In this document: piece by piece, positions 25,531-33,147 of the stretch | Position numbering within the stretch: the stretch's first letter is position 1 | Layout of the letters: every line of letters starts with the position of its first letter | Assembly (NCBI RefSeq): GCF_024519455.1 | Contig: NZ_JALJRY010000040.1 | Location: forward strand, 1 to 64,000 | DNA: 64,000 bases | Direction: 5' to 3' | From: Streptomyces sp. STR69 | Lineage (GTDB): Bacteria > Actinomycetota > Actinomycetes > Streptomycetales > Streptomycetaceae | Program-made: the position numbers and the translations under genes | The notes under the pieces: model-generated | Seen by the model: only the letters and a program-made list of their open reading frames with translations | What the model was told of the DNA's origin: nothing | Database searches by the model: none

Positions 25531-26200
25531 ATGAGCCTGGACAACGAGGTGGACGAGCCGGGTTGGGAGGTGGATCCCGACGACGAGTGGGGGTTGGCGG
25601 TCCTCGCGACGGTGGGGCGCCAGTCGAAGCTGCGGCGCGAAGCGGTGGGGATGCGGGCCGCGGACTTCGCGGTGACAGCGGGGTACGGCGAGGACCTGGT
25701 CTACAAGATCGAGGCAGGGAAGCGGATCCCTCGGCCCGAGTATCTGGACAAGTCCGAGGAGAAGTTGGACGCGCACGGACTCATCTCGGCGATGAAGGAG
25801 GATGTCGCCCGGGTCCGGTACCCGAAGAAGGTGCGGGCCCTGGCGAAGACGGAAGCCCAGGTGGCCGAACTTCAGTTCTACGACCCCCTGAACGTCCACG
25901 GGTTGCTGCAGACGCCGGGATACACGCGCGCCCTTCTTCTGATGAGTCGCGCCGCGCGTCTGGCACGCAAGACCATCTTCAAGCGGGACCCCGGGCCTGT
26001 ACTCAGCTTCGTCCTGGAGGAGTAGACGCTTCGCCGACGGCTCGGCAGTGGGACGCTCACCGGCCGTGGCAAACGGTCGGCCGGTCTCCGAGCCCAGGCA
26101 GCTCCGTATCCATGAACTGCGGTATCGCATCATCCGGGCTCAGGCCCTCACACCACGTGAGTCGAGGGCCTTCATCGAGCAACTGCTGGGGAAACCATGA
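25531..26200 (+). pseudogene. Broken helix-turn-helix/DUF5753 regulator
   Basis: The 5' part (25531-26025, 164 codons) encodes an XRE-type domain (GRQSKLRREAVGMRAADFAVTAGYGEDLVYKIEAGKRIP) and the start of DUF5753 (VHGLLQTPGYTRALLL...PVLSFVLEE). It stops at a TAG where family members continue with a LEEA.LRR segment; reading through the TAG gives TLRRRLGSGT. The normal DUF5753 C-terminus reappears in another frame: VSEPRQLRIHELRYRIIRAQ and TPRESRAFIEQLLGKP, ending with TGA at 26198. So there is a nonsense mutation plus an internal deletion with frame change. Roughly 80-90 residues are missing against the usual 280 or so. The DUF397 start overlaps its TGA, as in intact pairs. Confidence 0.85.
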
Positions 26201-26376
26201 TCCGTGAGCCCGAACCGGCCTGGTTCAAGAGCAGCTACAGCAGCGGCAAAGACGATTCTTGCGTCGAGGTGGCCACCACCCCCGCCGCGACCCACATCCG
26301 CGACTCCAAGCACGACACCCGGGGCCCCCGTTTCTCCGTCACCGTCGCCACATGGACGAACTTCGTGACATACAAA
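26197..26376 (+). pseudogene. DUF397 gene without its normal stop
   Basis: An ATG at 26197 overlaps the end of the broken regulator. The first 60 codons encode a good DUF397 domain: WFKSSYSSGKDDSCVEVA, then HIRDSK and a closing ATWTNFVTY. DUF397 proteins normally stop within a few residues of that point. Here the frame stays open to a stop at 27136-27138, through a His/Pro-rich run and then antisense across the PPOX gene. The domain is real, but a normal product is doubtful. Its regulator partner is broken too, so the pair looks non-functional. Confidence 0.65.
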
Positions 26377-26502
26377 TCCGAAGCCCACCCCACCCCACAC
26401 CACACCACCCCGCACCCCTTCCCCAGAAGCGTGACACTCCACCCCAAAGCGTCACACTTTTGCGGTCATCAACCAGTGGCGGTGACCCCTTCGAGACGCG
26501 CC

Positions 26503-26973
26503 CTAGACCAGCCACTTCCCGTCTCGCATCAGGGTCCGGCCGACCATCTCGGGAACCGTTCCCCACGCCTGCAGCACCTGCGGGGTGACCTGGAAGAAAA
26601 CGTACGAGGGGTGGTCCTCGCGAGGGTCCCAGCCGTCCTTGGCGGCGAAGGCGTCGCCGACCCCAGCCGGAAGCTCTTCGCGGGTCAGCATGCGCGCGGT
26701 GCCGTGGATCAGGACCACGTCCCGGCTATGGCCGAAGCTGAGCCGTACCCGACCCGAGGAGCACAGGTTGCGCCCAGTCGGGTTGGTGTCGCGGGTGGAC
26801 AGCCACACCGCCTCGCCGTCCCACCAGAAGGCCAGCGGAACGAGGCACGGCTCGCCGGTGGCGTCGGCGGTGGCGACCCATACGTCGTTGTCCCGCGCGA
26901 GTCGTTCAAGCGCCTCGCGCTTGCGCTGCTCCGAGCCACGGGGAGCGCCGGGATGAGAGTCGACTGCCGTCAT
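26503..26973 (-). CDS. PPOX-fold (pyridoxamine phosphate oxidase-like) flavin-binding protein
   Basis: A 156-residue split-barrel protein. ARDNDVWVATADATGEPCLVPLAFWWDGEAVWLSTRDTNPTGRNL covers the first strands and the usual FMN/F420-contact loop, and VRLSFGHSRDVVLIHGTA the next strands. Members bind FMN, F420 or heme; many are annotated only as pyridoxamine 5'-phosphate oxidase family. Function unknown. It is convergent with, and antisense to, the read-through tail of the DUF397 frame. Start ATG at 26973. Confidence 0.85.
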   Translation of the reverse strand: MTAVDSHPGAPRGSEQRKREALERLARDNDVWVATADATGEPCLVPLAFWWDGEAVWLSTRDTNPTGRNLCSSGRVRLSFGHSRDVVLIHGTARMLTREELPAGVGDAFAAKDGWDPREDHPSYVFFQVTPQVLQAWGTVPEMVGRTLMRDGKWLV

Positions 26974-27063
26974 GTGGGGAGGTTATGCCGTGCGGCGCCC
27001 GGCCACATCCGACGGCGGACCTACGTCGCACGGCGGATGGCTGCTCCGGCCGCGCCTCGCCTG

Positions 27064-27579
27064 TCAGGTGTCGTCGGAACTGCTAGCGAGAGACCCGCCC
27101 ATCCAGAAGGGCAACGCCTCTTGGTCTTTGCTCAGTGAGCGTCGCATGGCGTTGACCAACTGCACCTGTGCCTGCGCGGGCGCCCTGTTGGCCTGGGCGA
27201 ACTCCTCCTGGCTCAACGGATCACGCGTCGGGTCGCGTGCCGGGTCACGCGCCACCTTGTTCAGGAACCCGTCGATGGCCTTGGCGAAGTTGTCGATCTC
27301 GGCCGCGACGGCCGCGGGGGCGACCAGGCTGGCACGGGTCAGGGTCGCGCTCCACTCGCTCCAGTCGTAGTCCCATCCCTGCCGACCGGCATGGGCGCGG
27401 CTGATGGTCATCGTGAACTTGGCGTAGTGGCTGATCAGTTCCTGGTAGGCGAGCAGCTGCTTGTCCCGCAGCCACTGACGGTCCTGGGCCCGGTGCGTGA
27501 CGATGCCGCCGACCAGGACCCCGACCGTGGCGGACAGCGCCCCGACGCCCGTTGTCACCAGTGTGTCCAGCAGCGCCAC
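27064..27579 (-). CDS. Small membrane-anchored helical protein, 171 aa
   Basis: One N-terminal membrane segment (LVTTGVGALSATVGVLVGGIVTH) is followed by a helical, probably cytoplasmic domain with conserved-looking RQWLRDKQLLAYQELISHYAKF and an acidic mid region. A short repeat RDPARDPTRDP precedes the C-terminal helix. I do not recognise a named family; similar short Streptomyces membrane proteins with an N-terminal anchor and RQW motif are common. Start ATG at 27579. Confidence 0.65.
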   Translation of the reverse strand: MALLDTLVTTGVGALSATVGVLVGGIVTHRAQDRQWLRDKQLLAYQELISHYAKFTMTISRAHAGRQGWDYDWSEWSATLTRASLVAPAAVAAEIDNFAKAIDGFLNKVARDPARDPTRDPLSQEEFAQANRAPAQAQVQLVNAMRRSLSKDQEALPFWMGGSLASSSDDT

Positions 27580-27717
27580 TCCAGGCCCCGCATTCCCCGT
27601 AGCTCGAACATCGACGGCCCGAACCTACTGGCGGCCAATCACCGATGACAATGCTCAACTGTCATGGCGCACAAGCCAAACCCGATCAGCACGGCCCTCG
27701 ACATGCATCATCGAGCC

Positions 27718-28083
27718 ATGTTCACCCCCGAACAACGCAACGGCACCCGCACCCAACTCCTAGCCCACACCGACTCGCACACCACCGCCACCGCCACCGC
27801 CACCGTTATTGCCACCGCCACCGCCACCGCCACCGGCACCGCCACCGCCACCGGCACCGGCACCGGCACCGGCACCGTTATTGCCACCGGCACCGGCACC
27901 GGCACCGGAACCGGCGACCGCTGGTATCTGGGCACCGGCATCATCCGCGTCTTCCTGCTCCCAACATGGGCGGAACTGGACATCGCCTTCGCCCCGGAGC
28001 GAGAGTTCGGCGCCCAGGGGAGCCAGCGTGGCAAAGACTCTTCGGCACCCCAGCGGGCAGTCGGCCGCGCACGGCGAGAAGGT
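27718..28083 (+). pseudogene. Nucleotidyltransferase-domain gene disrupted by a repeat tract
   Basis: The N-terminus MFTPEQRNGTRTQLLAHTDS matches the start of a common Streptomyces nucleotidyltransferase-like family. The next segment, where the GS...D.WSDID catalytic motif should be, is replaced by an Ala-Thr/Gly-Thr dipeptide run encoded by a hexanucleotide tract. Family sequence then resumes as IIRVFLLPTWAELDIAF and PEREFGAQG. A frame change near 28019 moves the next family piece (EPAWQRLFGTPAG) into another frame, which stops at 28083. Without catalytic residues and with a frameshift it cannot be active. The similarity is recalled, not computed. Confidence 0.6.
27781..27914. repeat. Hexanucleotide tandem repeat tract
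   Basis: About 22 copies of a 6-bp unit, GCCACC changing to GGCACC toward the right, fill about 134 bases. Two units are GTTATT (at 27805 and 27877), each followed by GCCACC, suggesting that a block was duplicated inside the tract. The tract length is a multiple of six, so expansions would keep reading frame. Confidence 0.9.
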
Positions 28084-28305
28084 GACGTGTCGGGGGGTGT
28101 CCGCCCGCAGCGGTTGGCGCGTCAACACGGCCGCCTTGGTAGGCACCCGATTCCGCGCCGTTCCGAGGACGGACACCCCCCGGCGCGGCACCGACCCACG
28201 ACAAACCCCAGGCGAACCACCCGCGCACCCACGCACCCACGCACCCGCACACTCCCGACCACCGCAACCCGCCTCCGCCCGACGCTCCTGGAGCTGACGT
28301 AACGC

Positions 28306-28980
28306 ATGGGCACCACCACGCACATCGAGCTGACCCCCGTACCGTCCGGGCAGGTCACCCTCTCCGACCGCCGTACGGAACGCAGTTGGACGGTCGACCT
28401 CGCCACCTTCGAGCTCGGTACCCTCCCCGTCACCCAGGCGCAGTACGCCCAGGTCACCGGCGAACACCCCAGCACCGCACACGGCAGCGACCGCCTCCCC
28501 GTGGAGACCGTGTCCTGGCTGGACGCCGTACTCTTCTGCAACTCCCTCTCCAAGACAGAAGAGTTGACTCCCGCATACGACATCCGGGGCGAAGCCGTCG
28601 TACACGACCCCTCCGCCGGCGGCTACCGCCTCCCCACCGAGGCCGAGTGGGAGTACGCCTGCCGCGCCGGGACGACCGGCCCCCGCTACGGGCCGCTCGA
28701 CGACATCGCCTGGCACCGCGGCAACTCCGAGGAGCGGCCCCACGAACCCGGCGGCCGACTGCCCAACCCGTGGGGCCTGCACGACATGCTGGGCAATGTG
28801 TGGGAGTGGTGCTGGGACCTCTACGACCCGGAGGTCTACGGCACCTATCGGGTACTGCGCGGCGGCGGATGGTTCGACGAGCACTGGAGCTGCCGTGCCT
28901 CCGTACGGCGCCGAAGCCATCCGACCTTCCGCGTGGACGACGTGGGCTTCCGCGTCGCCCGGTCACCCAGAACCACCTGA
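28306..28980 (+). CDS. SUMF1/FGE-fold protein
   Basis: A 224-residue single-domain member of the formylglycine-generating-enzyme/PvdO/EgtB fold. It shows LGTLPVTQAQYAQVTG, PVETVSWLDAVLFCNSLS, GYRLPTEAEWEYACRAG, GLHDMLGNVWEWC and VLRGGGW with GFRVAR at the end. Copper FGEs use two cysteines six positions apart near the C-terminus. Here only one is seen in that region (WSCRASVRRRS), so genuine sulfatase-activating activity is doubtful. It may instead act as another non-heme-metal oxidase or a carbohydrate/protein-binding module. No obvious partner adjoins it. ATG at 28306; a fragmentary region of 28086-28305 before it encodes nothing I can support. Confidence 0.85.
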   Translation: MGTTTHIELTPVPSGQVTLSDRRTERSWTVDLATFELGTLPVTQAQYAQVTGEHPSTAHGSDRLPVETVSWLDAVLFCNSLSKTEELTPAYDIRGEAVVHDPSAGGYRLPTEAEWEYACRAGTTGPRYGPLDDIAWHRGNSEERPHEPGGRLPNPWGLHDMLGNVWEWCWDLYDPEVYGTYRVLRGGGWFDEHWSCRASVRRRSHPTFRVDDVGFRVARSPRTT

Positions 28981-29011
28981 AAGCCCGTCACCTCCCGTAA
29001 ACTCCCGCCAA

Positions 29012-30262
29012 CTACCCGTGCGCCGCCGCCAGATGCTTCGCCAGCCGCGGTGACGCGAACTCCGTGCCGCACACGAACCGCATCACCGGACCGTACGACG
29101 ACGCGGCCGGCAGCCCAGTGAAGTACACCCCCGGCACGGACGACACATACCCGGCACCGAGCTTCGGCGTACCCCGGCTCACCGCGAGCTGGGTGCGCAG
29201 CTCGTGGCCCAGGAAGTCCATCGCCGCGATGTCGACCCGATAACCCGTCGCCGATATCACGTGGTCGGCGCCCAGGCGCTCGGTACCGCCGCCGTGCGTG
29301 CCGACCGTCAGGACCGGACTGCCCGCCTCCGCGTCCGCCCGTACGATCCGGTCGACCTCGCTGACCTGCACCTTCCCCGCGAACCGCTCGCGCAGCCACC
29401 ACGCGCCGAGCGGACCGAGCACCCGGCGCACCAGGTAGTGACGGGTCTGCTCGGGGAGATAGCGGTACGGCTGCGGGTAGTAACTCAGCGCCCACAGCGA
29501 CCACGCCCGCCCGAACGGCGACTCGGGACGCAGCTTCGGCTGGTCCCACGGCGCCGCGCCGAACGCGACCCGGCCGCGCCCACGCGAGACGATCCGGACC
29601 TGCGCGCCCGCCTCCGCCGCGAGTACCGCCGTCTCCAGCGCGGACTGGCCGGCGCCGACGACGATCAGTTCCTTGCCCTTGAACCCGCTGAGGTCGTGGT
29701 GCTGGGAACTGTGCGAGACGGGACCGGTGGGTGCTGGCCCGTCGGCCGCCGCTGCCGCCAGCTCGGGCGGAAGGTGGGCCAGGCCGTGGAGGCCGGTCGC
29801 CACCACGACCGCCCGTGCCGTGAACAACTCCCCCGAATCCAGCTTGAGTTCGAAGCCGCCACCCTTGTTCCGGTTCGCGTTGCGGTCCACGTTCCGGTCC
29901 ACGTTCCGGTCCGCGTTCCGGTCCACCGACACGACCCGTACCCGCTCCAGCTCGGGCACCAGCTTCTGCTGGAACCACTCGCCGTAGCCGATGAAGGTCT
30001 CGACGGGGATGATGTCCTCGTCGGTGACCAGGCGGGGGATGCCGGCCGCGTCGCAGTAGTCGACGAGGTTGTGGCCGGGTTGCGGGGCGTCGAAGTTGGA
30101 GGCGGCCGGGGTCGACTTCAGGAGCATTCCGGCCGGCATGTGGTCGCGCCAGCTGACCATGGGCTCGCCGAAGACACGGACCGGAATGCCGCGCGCCCGT
30201 AGATGCGCGGCGGTGGACAGGCCGAACGGGCCGGCGCCGATGATTGCTACCGGTTGAATCAC
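29012..30262 (-). CDS. FAD/NAD(P)-dependent flavoprotein monooxygenase-like
   Basis: A 416-residue two-dinucleotide-fold protein. The FAD motif GAGPFG is at residues 9-14, ATG motif VVVATGLHGL mid-protein, the NAD(P) motif VVGAGQSALE later, and SATGYRVDI near the end. The layout resembles class B flavin monooxygenases and lysine/ornithine N-hydroxylases, but no BVMO fingerprint is evident. A 12-bp tandem repeat encodes VDRNADRN-type repeats at about residues 113-132. It lies 27 bp after the ATP-grasp gene, so the two are an operon. GTG start with GGGAGGG just upstream. Confidence 0.85.
   Translation of the reverse strand: MIQPVAIIGAGPFGLSTAAHLRARGIPVRVFGEPMVSWRDHMPAGMLLKSTPAASNFDAPQPGHNLVDYCDAAGIPRLVTDEDIIPVETFIGYGEWFQQKLVPELERVRVVSVDRNADRNVDRNVDRNANRNKGGGFELKLDSGELFTARAVVVATGLHGLAHLPPELAAAAADGPAPTGPVSHSSQHHDLSGFKGKELIVVGAGQSALETAVLAAEAGAQVRIVSRGRGRVAFGAAPWDQPKLRPESPFGRAWSLWALSYYPQPYRYLPEQTRHYLVRRVLGPLGAWWLRERFAGKVQVSEVDRIVRADAEAGSPVLTVGTHGGGTERLGADHVISATGYRVDIAAMDFLGHELRTQLAVSRGTPKLGAGYVSSVPGVYFTGLPAASSYGPVMRFVCGTEFASPRLAKHLAAAHG
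29867..29926. repeat. 12-bp in-frame tandem repeat inside the flavoprotein gene
   Basis: Five back-to-back 12-base units (GTTCCGGTCCAC and near variants) occupy exactly 60 bases. On the coding strand they give repeated four-residue units VDRN/ADRN/ANRN. The unit length keeps frame, so copy-number changes would lengthen a surface loop without breaking the gene. Confidence 0.9.
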
Positions 30263-30289
30263 GAAGTCCCTCCCCAGGACGTCAATTCG

Positions 30290-31561
30290 TCACTTCGTGC
30301 TGGTGCTGGTGCTGCTGCTGCCGCGCCGGTTGGTGCGCCACAGCTGATACAGGTGCTTCGCGCCGGGCCGCACGAAGCGAGCGAGCATCGTGAAGAACGG
30401 CCGCAGGTCGTCACCCGCGAGCCAGGCCAGCTCGGTCCCGCTCGCCTTCGGCGGCGCGTGCGGCGTCGTATAGCCGCTGCGTCGGTAGGCGAGGAGGGCG
30501 GGCAGGTCGATGTTCTCCACGATGTACCGGTGGCCGGCGCGCTGTTCCCCCTCCGGGACGGAGCGGCCGGTCAGGTCGAGGTGCATGGCGCGGACGACGT
30601 CCACCCCCGACTCGTTCTCGAAGAGCCGGAACTGGGCGCCCATGCGGGGGTTGAAGTCGAGCAGTTTGTACTGACCGTCGCGCCGGTCGAAGCGCAGGTC
30701 GAGGTCGATGATTCCGGTGAAGCCGATCTGTTTGATGAAACGCGCGGCAAGATCCGAGAGTTCCGGATTGTCCACGACATATGCATTTGCCGTCATCCCC
30801 GCGTGCGGCGGCCAGGAGCGCACCTTGACGCCGGTGAACAGGGCGAGCGGGGTGGAGTCCTGGTCGAAGTAGGCGTGCACGATCCAGTCCTCGGCCTCCT
30901 CCCTCGGCAGGTACTCCTGGAGGATCACGCCGGGATGCTCGCCCCAGTCACGGGCGAGCGCGAGCAGTCCCTCGCGGGTGGCGATCTTCGTCGTGCCGTT
31001 CACCGCGGGCTGGGAGCGTCGTACGAACGCCTCCCGGTTCTTGGCCACGATCGGGAAGCGGGCCTTCTCCGCGAAGTCGACGATGTCGTCGTAGGACTGC
31101 GGAAAGGCGGCCGTGGGGCTGGGTATGCCGTGTTCTACGCAGAGTTCGTGCAGCCCCTGCTTGCTGGCTAGGTGGCGCGGCAGCTTCGGATCCACGCGCG
31201 GTAACAGGAAACGGTCGGTGAGCGCGTCCTGGTGCTCGGCGATCAGGACGGCGGCTTCCTCGTCGGTGGGAATGAGGACGGCGGGACGGCCGATGCGGCG
31301 CCCGATGCGCAATAGTCCCTCCACGAGTCGTTCGGGTTCCTCGGTGCCGGTCGTCGGCCAGACGAACGCACGCTCCAGGTAACGGGATACCGCGGCCGGT
31401 GTGTAACGGTCCTCCGTGATCGCATACATCGGCACGCCGAGACGGCCCAGACTGCGGATCGCGCCCACCCCGCCGTGATGCAGCGGATAGGCGCCGAATT
31501 TCACGATCAGGCCCGGCACCTCGCGGTCGGCCTCGAAAGGCATGCTGGTGCGTTTGGCCAC
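30290..31561 (-). CDS. ATP-grasp ligase-like protein
   Basis: A 423-residue ATP-grasp enzyme. The N-terminal domain opens GLIVKFGAYPLHHGGVGAIRSLGRLGVPMYAITED. The central domain has FPIVAKNREAF and VILQEYLP (ATP contacts). The metal site is in LDLRFDRRDGQYKLLDFNPRMGAQF, with Glu/Asp/Asn ligands of the ATP-grasp type. It should form an amide or ester bond from a carboxylate, with unknown substrate. It is upstream of the flavoprotein in a two-gene operon. It ends in SSSTSTSTK, encoded by trinucleotide repeats. Starts at 31573 (GTG), 31561 (GTG) and 31543 (ATG) are possible. Confidence 0.82.
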   Translation of the reverse strand: MAKRTSMPFEADREVPGLIVKFGAYPLHHGGVGAIRSLGRLGVPMYAITEDRYTPAAVSRYLERAFVWPTTGTEEPERLVEGLLRIGRRIGRPAVLIPTDEEAAVLIAEHQDALTDRFLLPRVDPKLPRHLASKQGLHELCVEHGIPSPTAAFPQSYDDIVDFAEKARFPIVAKNREAFVRRSQPAVNGTTKIATREGLLALARDWGEHPGVILQEYLPREEAEDWIVHAYFDQDSTPLALFTGVKVRSWPPHAGMTANAYVVDNPELSDLAARFIKQIGFTGIIDLDLRFDRRDGQYKLLDFNPRMGAQFRLFENESGVDVVRAMHLDLTGRSVPEGEQRAGHRYIVENIDLPALLAYRRSGYTTPHAPPKASGTELAWLAGDDLRPFFTMLARFVRPGAKHLYQLWRTNRRGSSSTSTSTK

Positions 31562-31709
31562 GGGTCCCCCCACGTGTCCCCCCTACGGACCGGACCCACC
31601 CCGTCCGTGTCCCCCAAAGGACGCTAAGCCGGAATTGCCCACTCCGACAAGGCCTATTCGGACATTGCGAACTCTTTAGACACTGCCGATCCCTGCAACT
31701 CACCCGTAA

Positions 31710-31728
31710 CGTGTGGCGCGGCCACATG
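31710..31728 (+). promoter_or_regulatory. Hairpin/palindrome before fumarylacetoacetase
   Basis: TGTGGC at 31712-31717 and GCCACA at 31721-31726 surround GCG, with further pairing at each end (C-G and G-T). It starts 49 bases before the chosen ATG. It may be an operator or leader hairpin for the tyrosine/phenylalanine catabolic gene. Confidence 0.45.
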
Positions 31729-31758
31729 CGAGTACGTACGAGAGTGAGGCAGCACGCC

Positions 31759-32973
31759 ATGCCCCCCTTCGATCTTCCCGAGGGCGATCCCTTCGGCCCG
31801 CACAACCTTCCCTACGGCGTCTTCTCGCCCCTCGGCTCGGACGAACGGACCGTCGGCGTCCGGTTCGGCGACCAGGTGCTCGACGCGGGCGCCGCTGCCG
31901 CCGCGCTCGGCTCGCCGTATGTCTCGCTCCTCGCGCACCCCACGCTCGACCCGCTGCTCGCCGCGGGCCGTACGGCCTGGTCGGACGTCCGGCGCGCGCT
32001 GACCGCGTGGGTGACGGTGCCGTCCCACCAGGAGACGATCGCCCCCTTCCTCCACCCGCTCTCCGCGGTGACCCTGCATCTGCCCTTCGAGGTCGCGGAC
32101 TACGTCGACTTCTACGCCTCCGAGAACCACGCCCGGAACGTCGGCCGCATCTTCCGCCCCGACGCGCCCGACTCCCTGACCCCCAACTGGAAGCATCTGC
32201 CCATCGGTTACCACGGCCGCTCCGGCACGATCGTGGTCTCGGACACGGAGGTCGTACGACCGTCCGGGCAGCGCAAGTCCCCGTCCGACCCGGCGCCCGT
32301 CTTCGGCCCGTCGATCCGCCTGGACATCGAGGCAGAGGTCGGTTTCGTGGTCGGCACGCCGTCCGAGATGGGCCGGCCGGTCGCCCTCGCCGACTTCCGC
32401 GAACACGTCTTCGGCCTGTGCCTCCTCAACGACTGGTCCGCACGCGACATCCAGGCCTGGGAGTACGTCCCCCTCGGCCCGTTCCTCGGCAAGTCCTTCG
32501 CCACCTCGGTGTCGGCGTGGATCACCCCGCTGGACGCATTGGAGGACGCGCGGATCGCGCCGCCCGAACGCACACACGAACTCCTTCCCTATCTGGACGA
32601 CTCGGCGGAGGAGCCCGGCGGCTACGACCTCCGCATCTCGGTCGCGATCAACGGCCATACGGTGTCCGAGCCGCCGTTCTCCACCATGTACTGGACGGCC
32701 GCGCAGCAGCTCGCCCAGATGACGGTCAACGGCGCCTCCCTGCGCACCGGCGACCTGTACGGCTCCGGCACGGTCAGCGGGCCGACGGAACGCGAACGCG
32801 GTTCGCTGCTGGAGCTGACCTGGAACGGGCGGGACGTCCTCGAACTCCCGGACGGCAAGCGGACGTTCCTGGAGGACGGGGATGTCGTGACCCTGTCGGC
32901 GTGGGCACCGGGCGCGAACGGGACACGGGTGGGGCTCGGCGAGGTCACCGGACGGATCGCGGCGCGGGGCTGA
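31759..32973 (+). CDS. fahA: Fumarylacetoacetase
   Basis: A 404-residue hydrolase that splits fumarylacetoacetate into fumarate and acetoacetate, the last step of the homogentisate (Tyr/Phe) pathway. The N-terminal SH3-like domain opens FGPHNLPYGVFSPLG. The catalytic domain contains DFYASENHARNVGRIFR and LPIGYHGRSGT (substrate-contacting segment). It then has RLDIEAEVGFVVGT (metal ligands) and LLNDWSARDIQAWEYVPLGPFLGKSF. Length matches the family. ATG at 31759; earlier in-frame starts fall in the hairpin region. Confidence 0.95.
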   Translation: MPPFDLPEGDPFGPHNLPYGVFSPLGSDERTVGVRFGDQVLDAGAAAAALGSPYVSLLAHPTLDPLLAAGRTAWSDVRRALTAWVTVPSHQETIAPFLHPLSAVTLHLPFEVADYVDFYASENHARNVGRIFRPDAPDSLTPNWKHLPIGYHGRSGTIVVSDTEVVRPSGQRKSPSDPAPVFGPSIRLDIEAEVGFVVGTPSEMGRPVALADFREHVFGLCLLNDWSARDIQAWEYVPLGPFLGKSFATSVSAWITPLDALEDARIAPPERTHELLPYLDDSAEEPGGYDLRISVAINGHTVSEPPFSTMYWTAAQQLAQMTVNGASLRTGDLYGSGTVSGPTERERGSLLELTWNGRDVLELPDGKRTFLEDGDVVTLSAWAPGANGTRVGLGEVTGRIAARG

Positions 32974-33147
32974 GGTGGGTCGCGGGTGCGTCCGGTGCTC
33001 GCCGTACACCTGACTCCGGCCTCCCGGACAGTCATACTGACGGCGGGCGGGCCCACAGCTCGTGCGCTCGCCCTCGGGTACAGCCGCACCCGCAGCCCCC
33101 GTTCTTCCCTCTGTCTGTGCCGTTGACCAGGATCCGGAGCCCGTGGC

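Noticed and set aside
26376..27138. The open extension of the DUF397 frame as a genuine C-terminal domain
   Set aside because: It has a His/Pro-rich low-complexity start and then runs antisense to the PPOX gene, whose codon pattern and fold are convincing.
28086..28305. Possible small gene before the SUMF1-fold gene, including a CGCACCCA short repeat
   Set aside because: Frames here are arginine/proline-rich, no start with a good site was seen, and no family pattern is visible; nothing beyond a short direct repeat can be supported.
27760..28920. A 386-codon minus-strand frame rich in Gly, Asn and Val-Pro through the repeat tract
   Set aside because: It is an artefact of the hexanucleotide tract and lies antisense over the well-supported SUMF1-fold gene.
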